Of a stretch of DNA of 64,000 bases, positions 53,830 to 62,311 are shown piece after piece. Under the pieces are notes generated by a model that saw nothing but the letters and a program-made list of their open reading frames with translations, was not told the DNA's origin and searched no databases. Position 1 is the first letter of the stretch; each line of letters starts with the position of its first letter. The DNA lies in NCBI RefSeq assembly GCF_937924975.1, contig NZ_CALEYG010000024.1:1-64000 (forward strand), in the 5' to 3' direction. Made by a program: the position numbers and the translations under genes. This DNA comes from an uncultured Stomatobaculum sp. (GTDB taxonomy: Bacteria > Bacillota > Clostridia > Lachnospirales > Lachnospiraceae).

Positions 53830-55281
53830 ATGAGAATACTCAGCGAACAGGAAATACGTCCGCTTGCCCCCAATGACAGCGCTTTTCGAAACGGAAAGAA
53901 AATTTCGGACAGCGGTGCCTTTACGGAGCGGGTTTGTTCCAAGGACGAGAGTTACTACGCAGGCAGCTGTAAGGGCTCCGGAAAGAGCCTCTATCAGGTT
54001 TCCGCCTGCTTTGAAGAGGGCAAGGCGCCGGTGATACGCTGCAGCTGCCCGAGCCGTCAGTTTCCCTGCAAGCACGGGATTGCCCTCCTCTTTGAAATTG
54101 CCGCGGGCAAGGACTTTGCAGAGACAGAAATCCCCGAGGATATCGTAAAGAAGCAGGAAAAGCTCAAAAAGCGGGATGAGAAAAAGAGCGAAGAAAAGGC
54201 CGAGCTTGCCGAGGGAAAGCCGCAGGCAAAGAAAAAGAGTGTGAGCGGACAGACTGCCTTCCGAAAGAAGACGGAAAAACAGCTTGAGGGCCTTCTTCTC
54301 CTTGACGAGGCGTTAAACAGGCGCATGAAGCTCGGCTTACTCTCGAGTCTTACGGATACGAAGGAAGAGGATGCGCTCCTTGTAAAGCGACTCGGTGACA
54401 ACTATCTCTCCGGGCCGCAACAGCTCTTTCGCCGCTTCAGCCTTGCACTCGGTGCGGCGGCGCATATGCGGGAGCAGGGCGAAAAGGAGCGCTATTTAAG
54501 AGAGGCGGTGCGGGAGCTCGAAAAGCTTCGCACCCTAGTGCGCCGCGGCAGCGCCTACTTAACAGAGAGACTGGAGGCGACTGCGCCGGACGCAAATCCG
54601 CTCTACGATGCGCTCGGCGGCGTGCGGAAGAAGGAAGAATTGGAGGCGCTCGGGCTAATGCTCTCCGAGACAGCACTGATGCAGCTTGCCTTCGAAGTGC
54701 GCTACGACGAGGCGAAGCGGGAGTTTCTGGATCTGGGACATTGGATTTCGCTTGCGGACGGAACGCTTTACCGCGAGATGAACTTTAGACCGCTCAGCGC
54801 AAAAAACTACATTGCGGAGAAGGACAGCTCCGATCGGAGACTCCGCGCGGAGTGCTTCCCTTACTACCCGGCCTTCCCGGGCGAGGCAGCGCGCATTCGA
54901 CTCGAGGATGCGACGGCGGAGCAGCCGGAAGCGACGGATTTTGCGCGCATCATCGGCTTTGCGGCTCCCATTGCGCAGGCGGAAAAGCAGGCGATCAAGG
55001 CGCTTCAGTCGGTGCTTGCGGAGGACAAAGCGCCGGCGCTCCTGCAGCTTTCGGAGATAGAGGTAAAAGATGAGGCAGTCTACTTAAGGGATGCGGCGGG
55101 AAGTCAGCTTCGCATCACAGATGCTAACGGCAGTGAGGTAGCGCTTCGCCTGCTCTCGCAATTTGATACCGGGAAGAGCGCGGTCTTCGGGCTCTTCTTT
55201 GCGGATGAAGTGCGGCGGGAACTCTGCTTTTTGCCGCAGAGTCTGGTGACCGGGCGGGGCATCATCCGCCTCATGCTTTGA
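53830..55281 (+). CDS. SWIM zinc-finger protein (first gene of the MoxR-VWA operon)
   Basis: 483 aa. A SWIM-type zinc site C-x-C-x6-C-x-H is formed by Cys71, Cys73, Cys80 and His82 (CSCPSRQFPCKHG), a fold known to bind DNA or proteins. A Lys/Glu-rich segment (about 108-155) links it to a helical C-terminal region of unknown fold. GCGCAGGAGGAGAGGA precedes ATG 53830. The next gene follows after 16 bases. SWIM proteins regularly accompany MoxR-VWA gene sets; here it may select the target. Confidence 0.9.
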   Translation: MRILSEQEIRPLAPNDSAFRNGKKISDSGAFTERVCSKDESYYAGSCKGSGKSLYQVSACFEEGKAPVIRCSCPSRQFPCKHGIALLFEIAAGKDFAETEIPEDIVKKQEKLKKRDEKKSEEKAELAEGKPQAKKKSVSGQTAFRKKTEKQLEGLLLLDEALNRRMKLGLLSSLTDTKEEDALLVKRLGDNYLSGPQQLFRRFSLALGAAAHMREQGEKERYLREAVRELEKLRTLVRRGSAYLTERLEATAPDANPLYDALGGVRKKEELEALGLMLSETALMQLAFEVRYDEAKREFLDLGHWISLADGTLYREMNFRPLSAKNYIAEKDSSDRRLRAECFPYYPAFPGEAARIRLEDATAEQPEATDFARIIGFAAPIAQAEKQAIKALQSVLAEDKAPALLQLSEIEVKDEAVYLRDAAGSQLRITDANGSEVALRLLSQFDTGKSAVFGLFFADEVRRELCFLPQSLVTGRGIIRLML

Positions 55282-55297
55282 GCGGGGAGGGAAACGC

Positions 55298-57124
55298 ATG
55301 AATGCGGAAATATTGACTTCGATGAGAGAGAGTCTTTTTCAGTGTGCCCTCACGGGAAGCGAACGCATTGCGGAGGATCCCCGCTTTTCGCGCGCTCTCG
55401 CGGAACTCGGGAATCACCGCAGTGAGGCGAAGGTCTTAGAAGAACTCGCGCGCCGCGGAGAACAGCTTCTTTTGCCTGCGGAGGAAAGAGGCACGCAGCT
55501 TCTGGACTTACTGGCTCTGTTGGACGCAGTCCTGCTCACGCAGAGCAAGGTTGCGGGAAGCGGGGACGAAGTTCCCTTAGAGGAAGCTGTGCAAAAGGAG
55601 GCAATCCCGGAGATCTATTATCGGCAGGAGAGCTATCGCAGTCTCGAGGGATTACGCCTTGCTCTGACCGAGAGCGGCAAGGGGCGCATGGAAGTGCTGA
55701 AGGCCGCAAGAGACAGCAAGCGCCCCTATCTCGAGGATCTGAGACTCCAGGAGCTCTTTCTCCGTGCGCTCGGCGACCGCTATGCGGAGTTTGCGGATGC
55801 GGTCGAGACTTGGATCCGGGAGGAGCGACCGCAGAGCATGTTGCCCCTGCTTCGACACGCCTTTGCACCGGAGCAGAAAGAAAGATTGCAGTGCCGCTAC
55901 TTTACGCTGATCGATGTGCTGAGCGGCGGGGAGAGCGAGTCCTTCTATACGGATGTCATTGCGAGATCGCAGGGAGAGCTGAAGGAGACAGCGATTGCGG
56001 CGCTCGGCGCGCATCCGGAATTTTACGGAACCCTCCTGTCTCTCGAGAAGACCGAAAAAAACAAGGCGCATGCCGCGGTGATTGCGGCGCTCGCAAAATA
56101 TCCGGAGGCCGAGGAAGTGGTCAGAGAGAATTTCCTCAAAAAGCCCGCGCGCTATCTCGATGCGATTGCGCACTGCCCCTTCCCGTACGCAGCGGATCTC
56201 GTCGCGGCAGAGATGGAGAAGATGTATCCGGATGCCGAGAAGGAGAGGGAAAACCGGACCTATCTGGAAAAGATGAAGGAACTCTGGTATGCGGCAATCG
56301 ACATGGAGAGCCCGGCGCTTCTTCGACAGCTCACGCGAACCGGCGCGATTGTGTCGCATGTGCGCCGCGTCTATCTCAATTCGAGACTCTGGAAGACTCC
56401 GCTCAGTGCGGACTTCCGCGCGGCGCTTCATACCCTGCTTCCCGATCTGCCGCCGCGGGAACAGACCAAGCTGGACTTTTTTCTCGCCCTGGAGGAAAAG
56501 ACGCCGGCAGAGGTCTATGAAATATTCTCGGGGCTGTTTGCGGAGAGGCAGGGACTCCTTGGCCAAGTGAAGGCTGCGCTCGGCTCGCAGGCGGAAAATC
56601 AGGAGAGGCAGGAAAGGCAGGACGGCATTTTAGAGGCGACGGAGAGTTTCTGCCTCCGTCCCGCATACGGCCGGGAACATATGGACCCGCGCTGGTATCC
56701 GCTTTTATTGCAACAGAAGCGCTACAGTGAGTACGAAAAGGGGCTTCGCGCGCTCTACCGGGAGGATATTCCAAACGCTAAGGAACTCTGGAGTGCCTGG
56801 GAGTACAAAAACGTACAGAACCGCCCTGCGACGGAGGAAGATATTCAGCGGCTGAAAGCCTACGCTTGGACGGACTTCTCGAAGATCTTTGACGGCAGCA
56901 TAAAGACTTGGCAGAGACGCGGTTTCTATAACTACGACCTCACGGAACTCAGTGAGCAGGCGCTTTCAATCGGACTCCCGAAGGATGAACTCATTGCTCT
57001 TTTGGAGCGGGTCTATAAGGGCGTGAACATGCGGAGCAACAACTACGGAAACGCGACACAGAGGCTCTACGCGGCGATTCAGGCGCTGAAGGACGGTACG
57101 GACCCGAGAGCGCTCACTTGGTAA
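55298..57124 (+). CDS. Helical repeat-like protein of the MoxR-VWA operon (DUF5691-like)
   Basis: 608 aa, soluble, with no signal peptide or membrane segment. The sequence is strongly alpha-helical, with recurring helices of the form EVVRENFLKKPARYLDAIA that suggest HEAT-like repeats from about residue 150 to 430. I do not recognise a catalytic motif. In related operons the gene between the SWIM and AAA genes belongs to DUF5691; assignment here rests on position and size rather than on a clear motif. GCGGGGAGGGAAACGC precedes ATG 55298. It could be a scaffold or adaptor for the ATPase. Confidence 0.75.
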   Translation: MNAEILTSMRESLFQCALTGSERIAEDPRFSRALAELGNHRSEAKVLEELARRGEQLLLPAEERGTQLLDLLALLDAVLLTQSKVAGSGDEVPLEEAVQKEAIPEIYYRQESYRSLEGLRLALTESGKGRMEVLKAARDSKRPYLEDLRLQELFLRALGDRYAEFADAVETWIREERPQSMLPLLRHAFAPEQKERLQCRYFTLIDVLSGGESESFYTDVIARSQGELKETAIAALGAHPEFYGTLLSLEKTEKNKAHAAVIAALAKYPEAEEVVRENFLKKPARYLDAIAHCPFPYAADLVAAEMEKMYPDAEKERENRTYLEKMKELWYAAIDMESPALLRQLTRTGAIVSHVRRVYLNSRLWKTPLSADFRAALHTLLPDLPPREQTKLDFFLALEEKTPAEVYEIFSGLFAERQGLLGQVKAALGSQAENQERQERQDGILEATESFCLRPAYGREHMDPRWYPLLLQQKRYSEYEKGLRALYREDIPNAKELWSAWEYKNVQNRPATEEDIQRLKAYAWTDFSKIFDGSIKTWQRRGFYNYDLTELSEQALSIGLPKDELIALLERVYKGVNMRSNNYGNATQRLYAAIQALKDGTDPRALTW

Positions 57125-57138
57125 GAAAAGGAGACAGG

Positions 57139-58221
57139 ATGGAACAGAAGGAAGTACAGCGTCGCGCGGCCGAGAGCCTGTTTGCGGATGAGATTGCCGC
57201 ACTTATGGCAGCAGAACAGAACGAAGTCCCCGAGGGGTGGCATATGTCGCCGCGCTCGGTGCTCACCTATATTCTCGGCGGCAAGGCAGGGGACAAGGTC
57301 ATCAGCCCGAAGTATATCGGCGACCGCCGCATTGTCGAGATTGCGGTCGCAACGCTTCTCACGGACCGCTCGCTCCTCTTAATCGGCGAGCCCGGCACCG
57401 CAAAGTCCTGGCTCTCGGAGCATTTGACGGCAGCCATCAACGGGGATTCGGGGCGTGTCGTGCAGGGCACGGCCGGTACGACCGAGGAGCAGATTCGCTA
57501 CTCCTGGAACTACGCGCTCTTAATTGCCGAGGGTCCGAGTGAGCGGGCACTCGTAAAGACGCCCATTTTCCGCGCGATGGAAGAGGGCAAGATTGCGCGC
57601 TTTGAGGAGATTTCCCGCTGCGCGCCGGAGGTGCAGGACGCTCTCATTTCCCTGCTCTCGGAGAAGCGGATTTCGATTCCGGAATTGAATCGCGAGCAGG
57701 CTGCCCTGCGCGGCTTCTCGCTGATTGCGACCGCGAATACGCGCGACAAGGGCGTGAACGAAATGTCCGCCGCGCTGAAGCGCCGCTTTAACATGGTAAT
57801 TCTGCCGAGCCCGAAGAACCTCGAGGCGGAGGTCGAAATTGTGGAGACGCGCCTGCGTCAGCTCTCGGCGGAACTCCGTCTGCCGGCAGTCCTGCCGGCC
57901 GAGGCCGCCGTCCGCAAGGTCTGCACGGTATTCCGCGAGCTTCGTGCGGGACAGACCATCGACGGTGCCCAGAAAGTCAAGACAACGCAAAATGTACTCT
58001 CGACTGCGGAGGCGATTTCGCTCCTCGTGAACAGTATGGCGCTGGCCGGAAGCTTCGGCACCGGCGAAGTGCAAGACAGTGACCTCGCGGCAGCGCTGCA
58101 GGGTGCGATTGTCAAAGACGAAGAGAAGGATCAGAAAATATGGGAAGAGTATCTCGAGCACATCATGAAGCGGCGCGGCAGCGAGTGGGCAAAGCTCTAT
58201 GACGCCTGCCGCTCGCTGTGA
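57139..58221 (+). CDS. MoxR-type AAA+ ATPase
   Basis: 360 aa. Walker A is GEPGTAKSW (83-91). The Walker B region reads ARFEEISRCAPEVQDALISLL, in which the usual Asp-Glu is Glu-Glu. Sensor 1 is IATANTRDKGVNEMSAALKRRFN, including the Arg finger region. MoxR ATPases partner VWA proteins to insert metals or remodel proteins; the VWA partner is encoded 2.3 kb downstream. ATG 57139 follows AAAAGGAGACAGG. The stop overlaps an in-frame GTG of the next gene. Confidence 0.93.
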   Translation: MEQKEVQRRAAESLFADEIAALMAAEQNEVPEGWHMSPRSVLTYILGGKAGDKVISPKYIGDRRIVEIAVATLLTDRSLLLIGEPGTAKSWLSEHLTAAINGDSGRVVQGTAGTTEEQIRYSWNYALLIAEGPSERALVKTPIFRAMEEGKIARFEEISRCAPEVQDALISLLSEKRISIPELNREQAALRGFSLIATANTRDKGVNEMSAALKRRFNMVILPSPKNLEAEVEIVETRLRQLSAELRLPAVLPAEAAVRKVCTVFRELRAGQTIDGAQKVKTTQNVLSTAEAISLLVNSMALAGSFGTGEVQDSDLAAALQGAIVKDEEKDQKIWEEYLEHIMKRRGSEWAKLYDACRSL

Positions 58222-58238
58222 GCGAAGAGAGGGGCGGC

Positions 58239-60488
58239 ATGGAGAGCGGGGAAAGAGCGCCGGTCTTTGTCGGCATACGCCACCACTCGCCGACCGGCGC
58301 CCGCTTTATCCGGGAACTGCTCCGGGAGAGGCGGCCCGCCTGCGTTCTGATTGAGGCGCCTGCGGACTTTGAAAGCCTCATTGACCGGCTTGCGGACCCG
58401 GCGCTGAAGCCGCCGTTTGCCGTGATGGCCTATACGACGGAGGCGCCGGTGCGGAGTGTCCTCTACCCGTTTGCGGTCTATTCTCCCGAGTACCGGGCGC
58501 TGCTTGCCGCGCGGGAACTCGGAATTCCGGTCGCCTTTTGCGATCTGCCTTCTTCCTATATGCTGGGTCTACAGGGCGCCGTGGAGCGTTATCTCGACCG
58601 GAAACGGGACGAGGCAGCGGAAAAAGAGACAGAGAGCGCCGCGGAACCCGACGACATGGAGGGCTTCTGGGAGCGCTATCTCGAGCAGAGCCCGACGCTC
58701 GGAGACTATCTCGAGCGCTCCCGGATTTTCGGCGAAGAAGTGCGGGCCGCCATGCCCGGTGAGCGTTTCGAACAGGCGCACAATGCGGTCCGGGAGGCCT
58801 ATATGCGCCGCGTGATTGCGGAAAAAATCGCAGCGGGGATTCCGGCGGACCGCCTGGTCGTTCTGACCGGTGCCTTTCACACACCGGCACTTTCCGCGGG
58901 GGAGCTGCTCGACGATGCAGCGCTTCAAAAGCTGCCGCAGTGCAAGGCGCAGCTCACACTGATGCCCTACTCGTACCGGCGCTTATCAAGCCGCTCGGGC
59001 TATGCGGCCGGCAACCGTGTGCCCGCCTACTATGAACTGCTCTGGAAAGCGCTTGCGGCGGGAAAGCCCGAGAGCCACGCGGCGCGTTATCTGTCCGCGC
59101 TGGCCGTACACATCCGGGAGCGGGGCGGTCTGGTCTCTTCGGCGGAAGTGCTGGAGGCGACCTTACTCGCCGAGAGCCTCACAAGGCTGCGCGAGGGGGT
59201 ATATCCGACGCACGAAGAGCTGCAGGATGCCGCGGTGACCTGCATGGGGCACGGGAGCTTCGGCGAGATTGCCGAGGGACTCGCGCTCACCGATATCGGC
59301 ACGAAAATCGGAGAGGTGCCGAAGAGCGGGCTGCTCACTTCGATTCAGCAGGATTTTGCGGATCAGTGTGCGGACTTAAAGCTGAATTTCGGCCCGGTCG
59401 CGGAAAAGCTCCGCTTGGATCTCCGCGAAAATCGCCGCGCAAAGAGCGAGAAGAGCGCCTTTTTACAGCTGCGCCGCTCCTTCTTTTTGCAGCGCCTACG
59501 CCTCCTCGGCATCGGTTTTGCCGCTTTGCAAGGCAGCAGACAGCAGGATGCGAGCTGGGAGGAAAACTGGGTAGTAAGCAGGACGCCGGAGGCGGAGATG
59601 CAGCTCGCCGAGGCCGTCTTAAAAGGCGACACGATCGCGCACGCCGTGAGCTTTGATTTGCAGGAGAGGCTCGCGGCGGCAGAACAGATTGCGGAGATTA
59701 CGGAGCTCCTCGAGAGCGCTTTTCTCTGCGGCATGCCGGAACTTTTGCAGGCGGCGGTCAGCCGTCTTGACAGCGCGAGCATCGATCAGATTTCCATCGA
59801 GGAGATTGCGCGGACAGCCAAAATTCTTTCGCGCATGTTGCAGTTCGGGGATGTGAGGCAGTCGGATGTCTCGGTGCTCCGCCCCATCTTGGAGCGCCTT
59901 TTGCTCCGCGCGAGTCTTACCCTTACGGACGCCTGCTTCTGCGACGACGAGGCGGCGGGGCATCTCGCAAGGAGCATCGAGGATATCCAGAGTATCTTCA
60001 GTGTGGAAAAGGACTTGCCGAGCGAAAAGTGGGAGCAGGCCATTCGGGAGCTTTCGCGCCGGGATGATTTAAACGCCAAGCTCTCGGGGCTTGCAACGGC
60101 GATACGCCTCGATCTCGGCGACCTCGGCGAGGAAGAACTTTCCCGGGAAATCAGCCGCCGCATGTCAATCGGACTTCGGGCGGAACTCGGCGCGCTCTGG
60201 TTCGAGGGACTTTCGCTCCGAAATCACTATGCGCTGATTGTGCGGCGCGTGGTCTGGGAGAGTCTGAGCCGCTATATCGATGCGATTCCCGAGGACTGCT
60301 GGCAGCGCGCCATGGTCTTTCTGCGCCGTGCCTTCGCGACTTACACGGCGGGCGAAAAGGATATGGTCGCCGAGAATCTGGCGGAATTCTGGGGCTTACA
60401 GAAGGAACAGCTCAGCGAAGTTCTGAACGCGGAGCTCAGCCAAGAGGAAAGTCAGGCGCTCGAATCCTTTGACTTTGACGATTTCTAG
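58239..60488 (+). CDS. DUF5682-like protein of the MoxR-VWA operon
   Basis: 749 aa from ATG 58239 (AGAGAGGGGCGGC upstream); a GTG at 58218, overlapping the ATPase stop, is an alternative. The N-terminal domain starts FVGIRHHSPTGARFIRELL (His15, His16), then CVLIEAPADFESL, CDLPSSY and, near 207-217, VVLTGAFHTPAL. This order (His near a Ser, Glu after a beta strand, late Gly-x-x-His) resembles the TraB/TIKI/ChaN/EreA-like superfamily, some members of which are peptidases or esterases. The remaining 500 residues are helical and unknown. I infer a possible enzyme activity; it is not shown. Confidence 0.82.
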   Translation: MESGERAPVFVGIRHHSPTGARFIRELLRERRPACVLIEAPADFESLIDRLADPALKPPFAVMAYTTEAPVRSVLYPFAVYSPEYRALLAARELGIPVAFCDLPSSYMLGLQGAVERYLDRKRDEAAEKETESAAEPDDMEGFWERYLEQSPTLGDYLERSRIFGEEVRAAMPGERFEQAHNAVREAYMRRVIAEKIAAGIPADRLVVLTGAFHTPALSAGELLDDAALQKLPQCKAQLTLMPYSYRRLSSRSGYAAGNRVPAYYELLWKALAAGKPESHAARYLSALAVHIRERGGLVSSAEVLEATLLAESLTRLREGVYPTHEELQDAAVTCMGHGSFGEIAEGLALTDIGTKIGEVPKSGLLTSIQQDFADQCADLKLNFGPVAEKLRLDLRENRRAKSEKSAFLQLRRSFFLQRLRLLGIGFAALQGSRQQDASWEENWVVSRTPEAEMQLAEAVLKGDTIAHAVSFDLQERLAAAEQIAEITELLESAFLCGMPELLQAAVSRLDSASIDQISIEEIARTAKILSRMLQFGDVRQSDVSVLRPILERLLLRASLTLTDACFCDDEAAGHLARSIEDIQSIFSVEKDLPSEKWEQAIRELSRRDDLNAKLSGLATAIRLDLGDLGEEELSREISRRMSIGLRAELGALWFEGLSLRNHYALIVRRVVWESLSRYIDAIPEDCWQRAMVFLRRAFATYTAGEKDMVAENLAEFWGLQKEQLSEVLNAELSQEESQALESFDFDDF

Positions 60489-60499
60489 GGAGGCAGGAC

Positions 60500-61708
60500 A
60501 TGGACGAAAACGAAGCGCGAATTCGAAAGTGGAGACTGCTCCTCGGAAGAGAGAGCGAGGAGCGCTGGAAACAGTACGGGAGCGGAACGGACAATCTTCT
60601 CTCCGATGAGGATAGGCTCATGGATCTCGCGCTCGATGCGATTTACAATGCGAATGCCTATTTCTCTTACGGAGACGGCAATGCTTCCGGCGGTATGCGG
60701 GGCGGAAGAGAGACAAGCACCATAAGCCGCTGGCTCGGCGACATCAGAAGCCTGTTCCCGCCGGACTTGGTTAAGCTGGTGCAGGGCGATGCCGTGGAGC
60801 GCTGCGGCATGAAAGAGCTTCTGTTTGAGCCGGAGCTTCTCGACGCCGCCGAGCCGAGCGTGGACCTCGGCAGCATGTTGCTCCTCTTAAAGGATCAGGT
60901 GCCGAAACAGAGTAAGGAGAGCGCGCGCCGCTTTATTCAGCGCATTGTCGAGGAAATTCAGCGCCGTCTCGCGGAAGATGTGCGCCGTGCGGTTGTGGCC
61001 GCCTGCAAGCGGACAGAGCACACGCCGATTCCCTCGGCCTCGGGACTTGATTTCAAGAAGACCATACGCCACGGCCTCAAAAACTACGATGCGGCGAAAA
61101 AGCGCATCCTCCCCGAGAAGTACTACTTCTTTGCGAAGCAGCAGAACAACGCCGCAAAGTATCACATCATCCTCGACATCGACCAGAGCGGCTCGATGGG
61201 AGAGTCGGTGCTCTACGCTTCGGTCATGAGCAGCATCCTCGCCTCGCTCCGCGCCGTGAAGACCCATGTGGTCGCTTTTACGACGGAGGTTGTCGACCTA
61301 AGCGATAAGATTGAGGACCCGGTCGAGCTGCTGTTCGGCTTTCAGCTCGGCGGCGGCACCGACATCAATAACTCGGTCAAGTACTGCGAGACATTGATTG
61401 AGGAGCCGAAGAAGACTCTCTTCTTTCTCATTACCGACCTCATGGAGGGCGGAAACCGCGCTGCGCTGATGCGCCGCATTGCGTCGATGAAGGAAGCCGG
61501 TGTCCGCGTGATTGTGCTGCTCGCGATTGCGGACGGCGGCGCCCCCTATTACGATGAGCACAACGCAAAGCACATCGCCTCGCTCGGCATTCCCTGCTTT
61601 GCCTGCGCACCGGAGCGTCTGCCGGAACTCCTGGAGGCCGCGCTGAAAGACGAAGATCTCTCACAGTTTTCCGGAGAAGCGCGAAAAGGAGGGAAATCCG
61701 TGCTATAA
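60500..61708 (+). CDS. VWA-domain protein, partner of the MoxR ATPase
   Basis: 402 aa, soluble. A helical N-terminal region (1-200) precedes a von Willebrand A domain with an intact metal-ion-dependent adhesion site: Asp228-x-Ser230-x-Ser232 (DIDQSGSMGES), Thr in GGGTDINN and Asp in LITDLMEGG. In MoxR systems the VWA protein bridges the ATPase to the client. AGGGAGGCAGG precedes ATG 60500. It ends the operon; the queT -10 element overlaps its stop codon. Confidence 0.93.
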   Translation: MDENEARIRKWRLLLGRESEERWKQYGSGTDNLLSDEDRLMDLALDAIYNANAYFSYGDGNASGGMRGGRETSTISRWLGDIRSLFPPDLVKLVQGDAVERCGMKELLFEPELLDAAEPSVDLGSMLLLLKDQVPKQSKESARRFIQRIVEEIQRRLAEDVRRAVVAACKRTEHTPIPSASGLDFKKTIRHGLKNYDAAKKRILPEKYYFFAKQQNNAAKYHIILDIDQSGSMGESVLYASVMSSILASLRAVKTHVVAFTTEVVDLSDKIEDPVELLFGFQLGGGTDINNSVKYCETLIEEPKKTLFFLITDLMEGGNRAALMRRIASMKEAGVRVIVLLAIADGGAPYYDEHNAKHIASLGIPCFACAPERLPELLEAALKDEDLSQFSGEARKGGKSVL

Positions 61709-61709
61709 T
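61704..61709 (+). promoter_or_regulatory. -10 element of the queT promoter
   Basis: TATAAT overlaps the stop codon of the VWA gene. No clear -35 is present (GCGAAA at 17 bases). The expected transcription start near 61716 coincides with the 5' end of the riboswitch. Confidence 0.55.
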
Positions 61710-61715
61710 GTTGCA

Positions 61716-61760
61716 CCGGTGAGTTCGAGACCATCCTCACCTAAAACAAAACTATGGAGG
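61716..61760 (+). promoter_or_regulatory. preQ1-I riboswitch controlling queT
   Basis: Stem P1 is GGTGAG (61718-61723) with CTCACC (61736-61741). The loop starts with the conserved TTC and contains CCAT (61731-61734). It is followed by the A-rich tail TAAAACAAAACTA and ATGG (61754-61757), which can pair with CCAT to form the pseudoknot. The Shine-Dalgarno GGAGG (61756-61760) overlaps that pairing, so ligand binding would block translation. The downstream gene encodes a queuosine-precursor transporter, which fits. Confidence 0.82.
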
Positions 61761-61769
61761 AAACAAAAA

Positions 61770-62273
61770 ATGAGAGAAACATCCCTTGGCAACACGCGGG
61801 CGCTGGTGAATGCCGCGCTGCTCGCCGCAGTCTACGCCGCGCTGACCTATGTCACGAAGCCCATCAGCTTCGGCGCCGTGCAGTTTCGCGTCTCGGAGGC
61901 GCTCTGCATCCTGCCCGTCTTTACGGTCGCAGCCGTGCCCGGGCTCTTTGTGGGCTGCTTCCTCGCAAACTTCCTGTCCGGCGCAGCGGCGCTCGATGTG
62001 ATTTTCGGAAGTCTTGCGACGCTGCTCGGTGCCTACGGCACTTACCGGCTCCGCGACAAAGGCTATCTCGCCGCTCTGCCGCCCATTCTCTGCAACGCGC
62101 TGATCATTCCCTTCGTGCTGCGCTACGGCTATGGGATTGAGGGCTTCCTGCCGTTCTTTGTGTTGACAGTCGGTGTCGGCGAAATCATTGCGGTCGGAAT
62201 TTTGGGGAATATGCTCCGCCTCGCGCTGCTGCGCTACGGCAGCAAGCTCTTTCCGGAGGGCAGCATAGGCTGA
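61770..62273 (+). CDS. queT: Queuosine precursor transporter QueT
   Basis: 167 aa with five to six membrane segments. It is an S component of the energy-coupling-factor type, which captures preQ1 or a related queuosine precursor and uses the shared ECF ATPases encoded elsewhere. Family features are NTRALVNAALLAAVYAALTY and FRVSEALCILPVF (conserved substrate-region Glu), then NFLSGAAALDVIFGSLATLLG. Start at ATG 61770 is 9 bases after GGAGG. Expression is expected to fall when preQ1 is plentiful. Confidence 0.93.
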   Translation: MRETSLGNTRALVNAALLAAVYAALTYVTKPISFGAVQFRVSEALCILPVFTVAAVPGLFVGCFLANFLSGAAALDVIFGSLATLLGAYGTYRLRDKGYLAALPPILCNALIIPFVLRYGYGIEGFLPFFVLTVGVGEIIAVGILGNMLRLALLRYGSKLFPEGSIG

Positions 62274-62311
62274 GCGCGATTGACGAATCGGATTGGTTGA
62301 GGAGAGACAGA

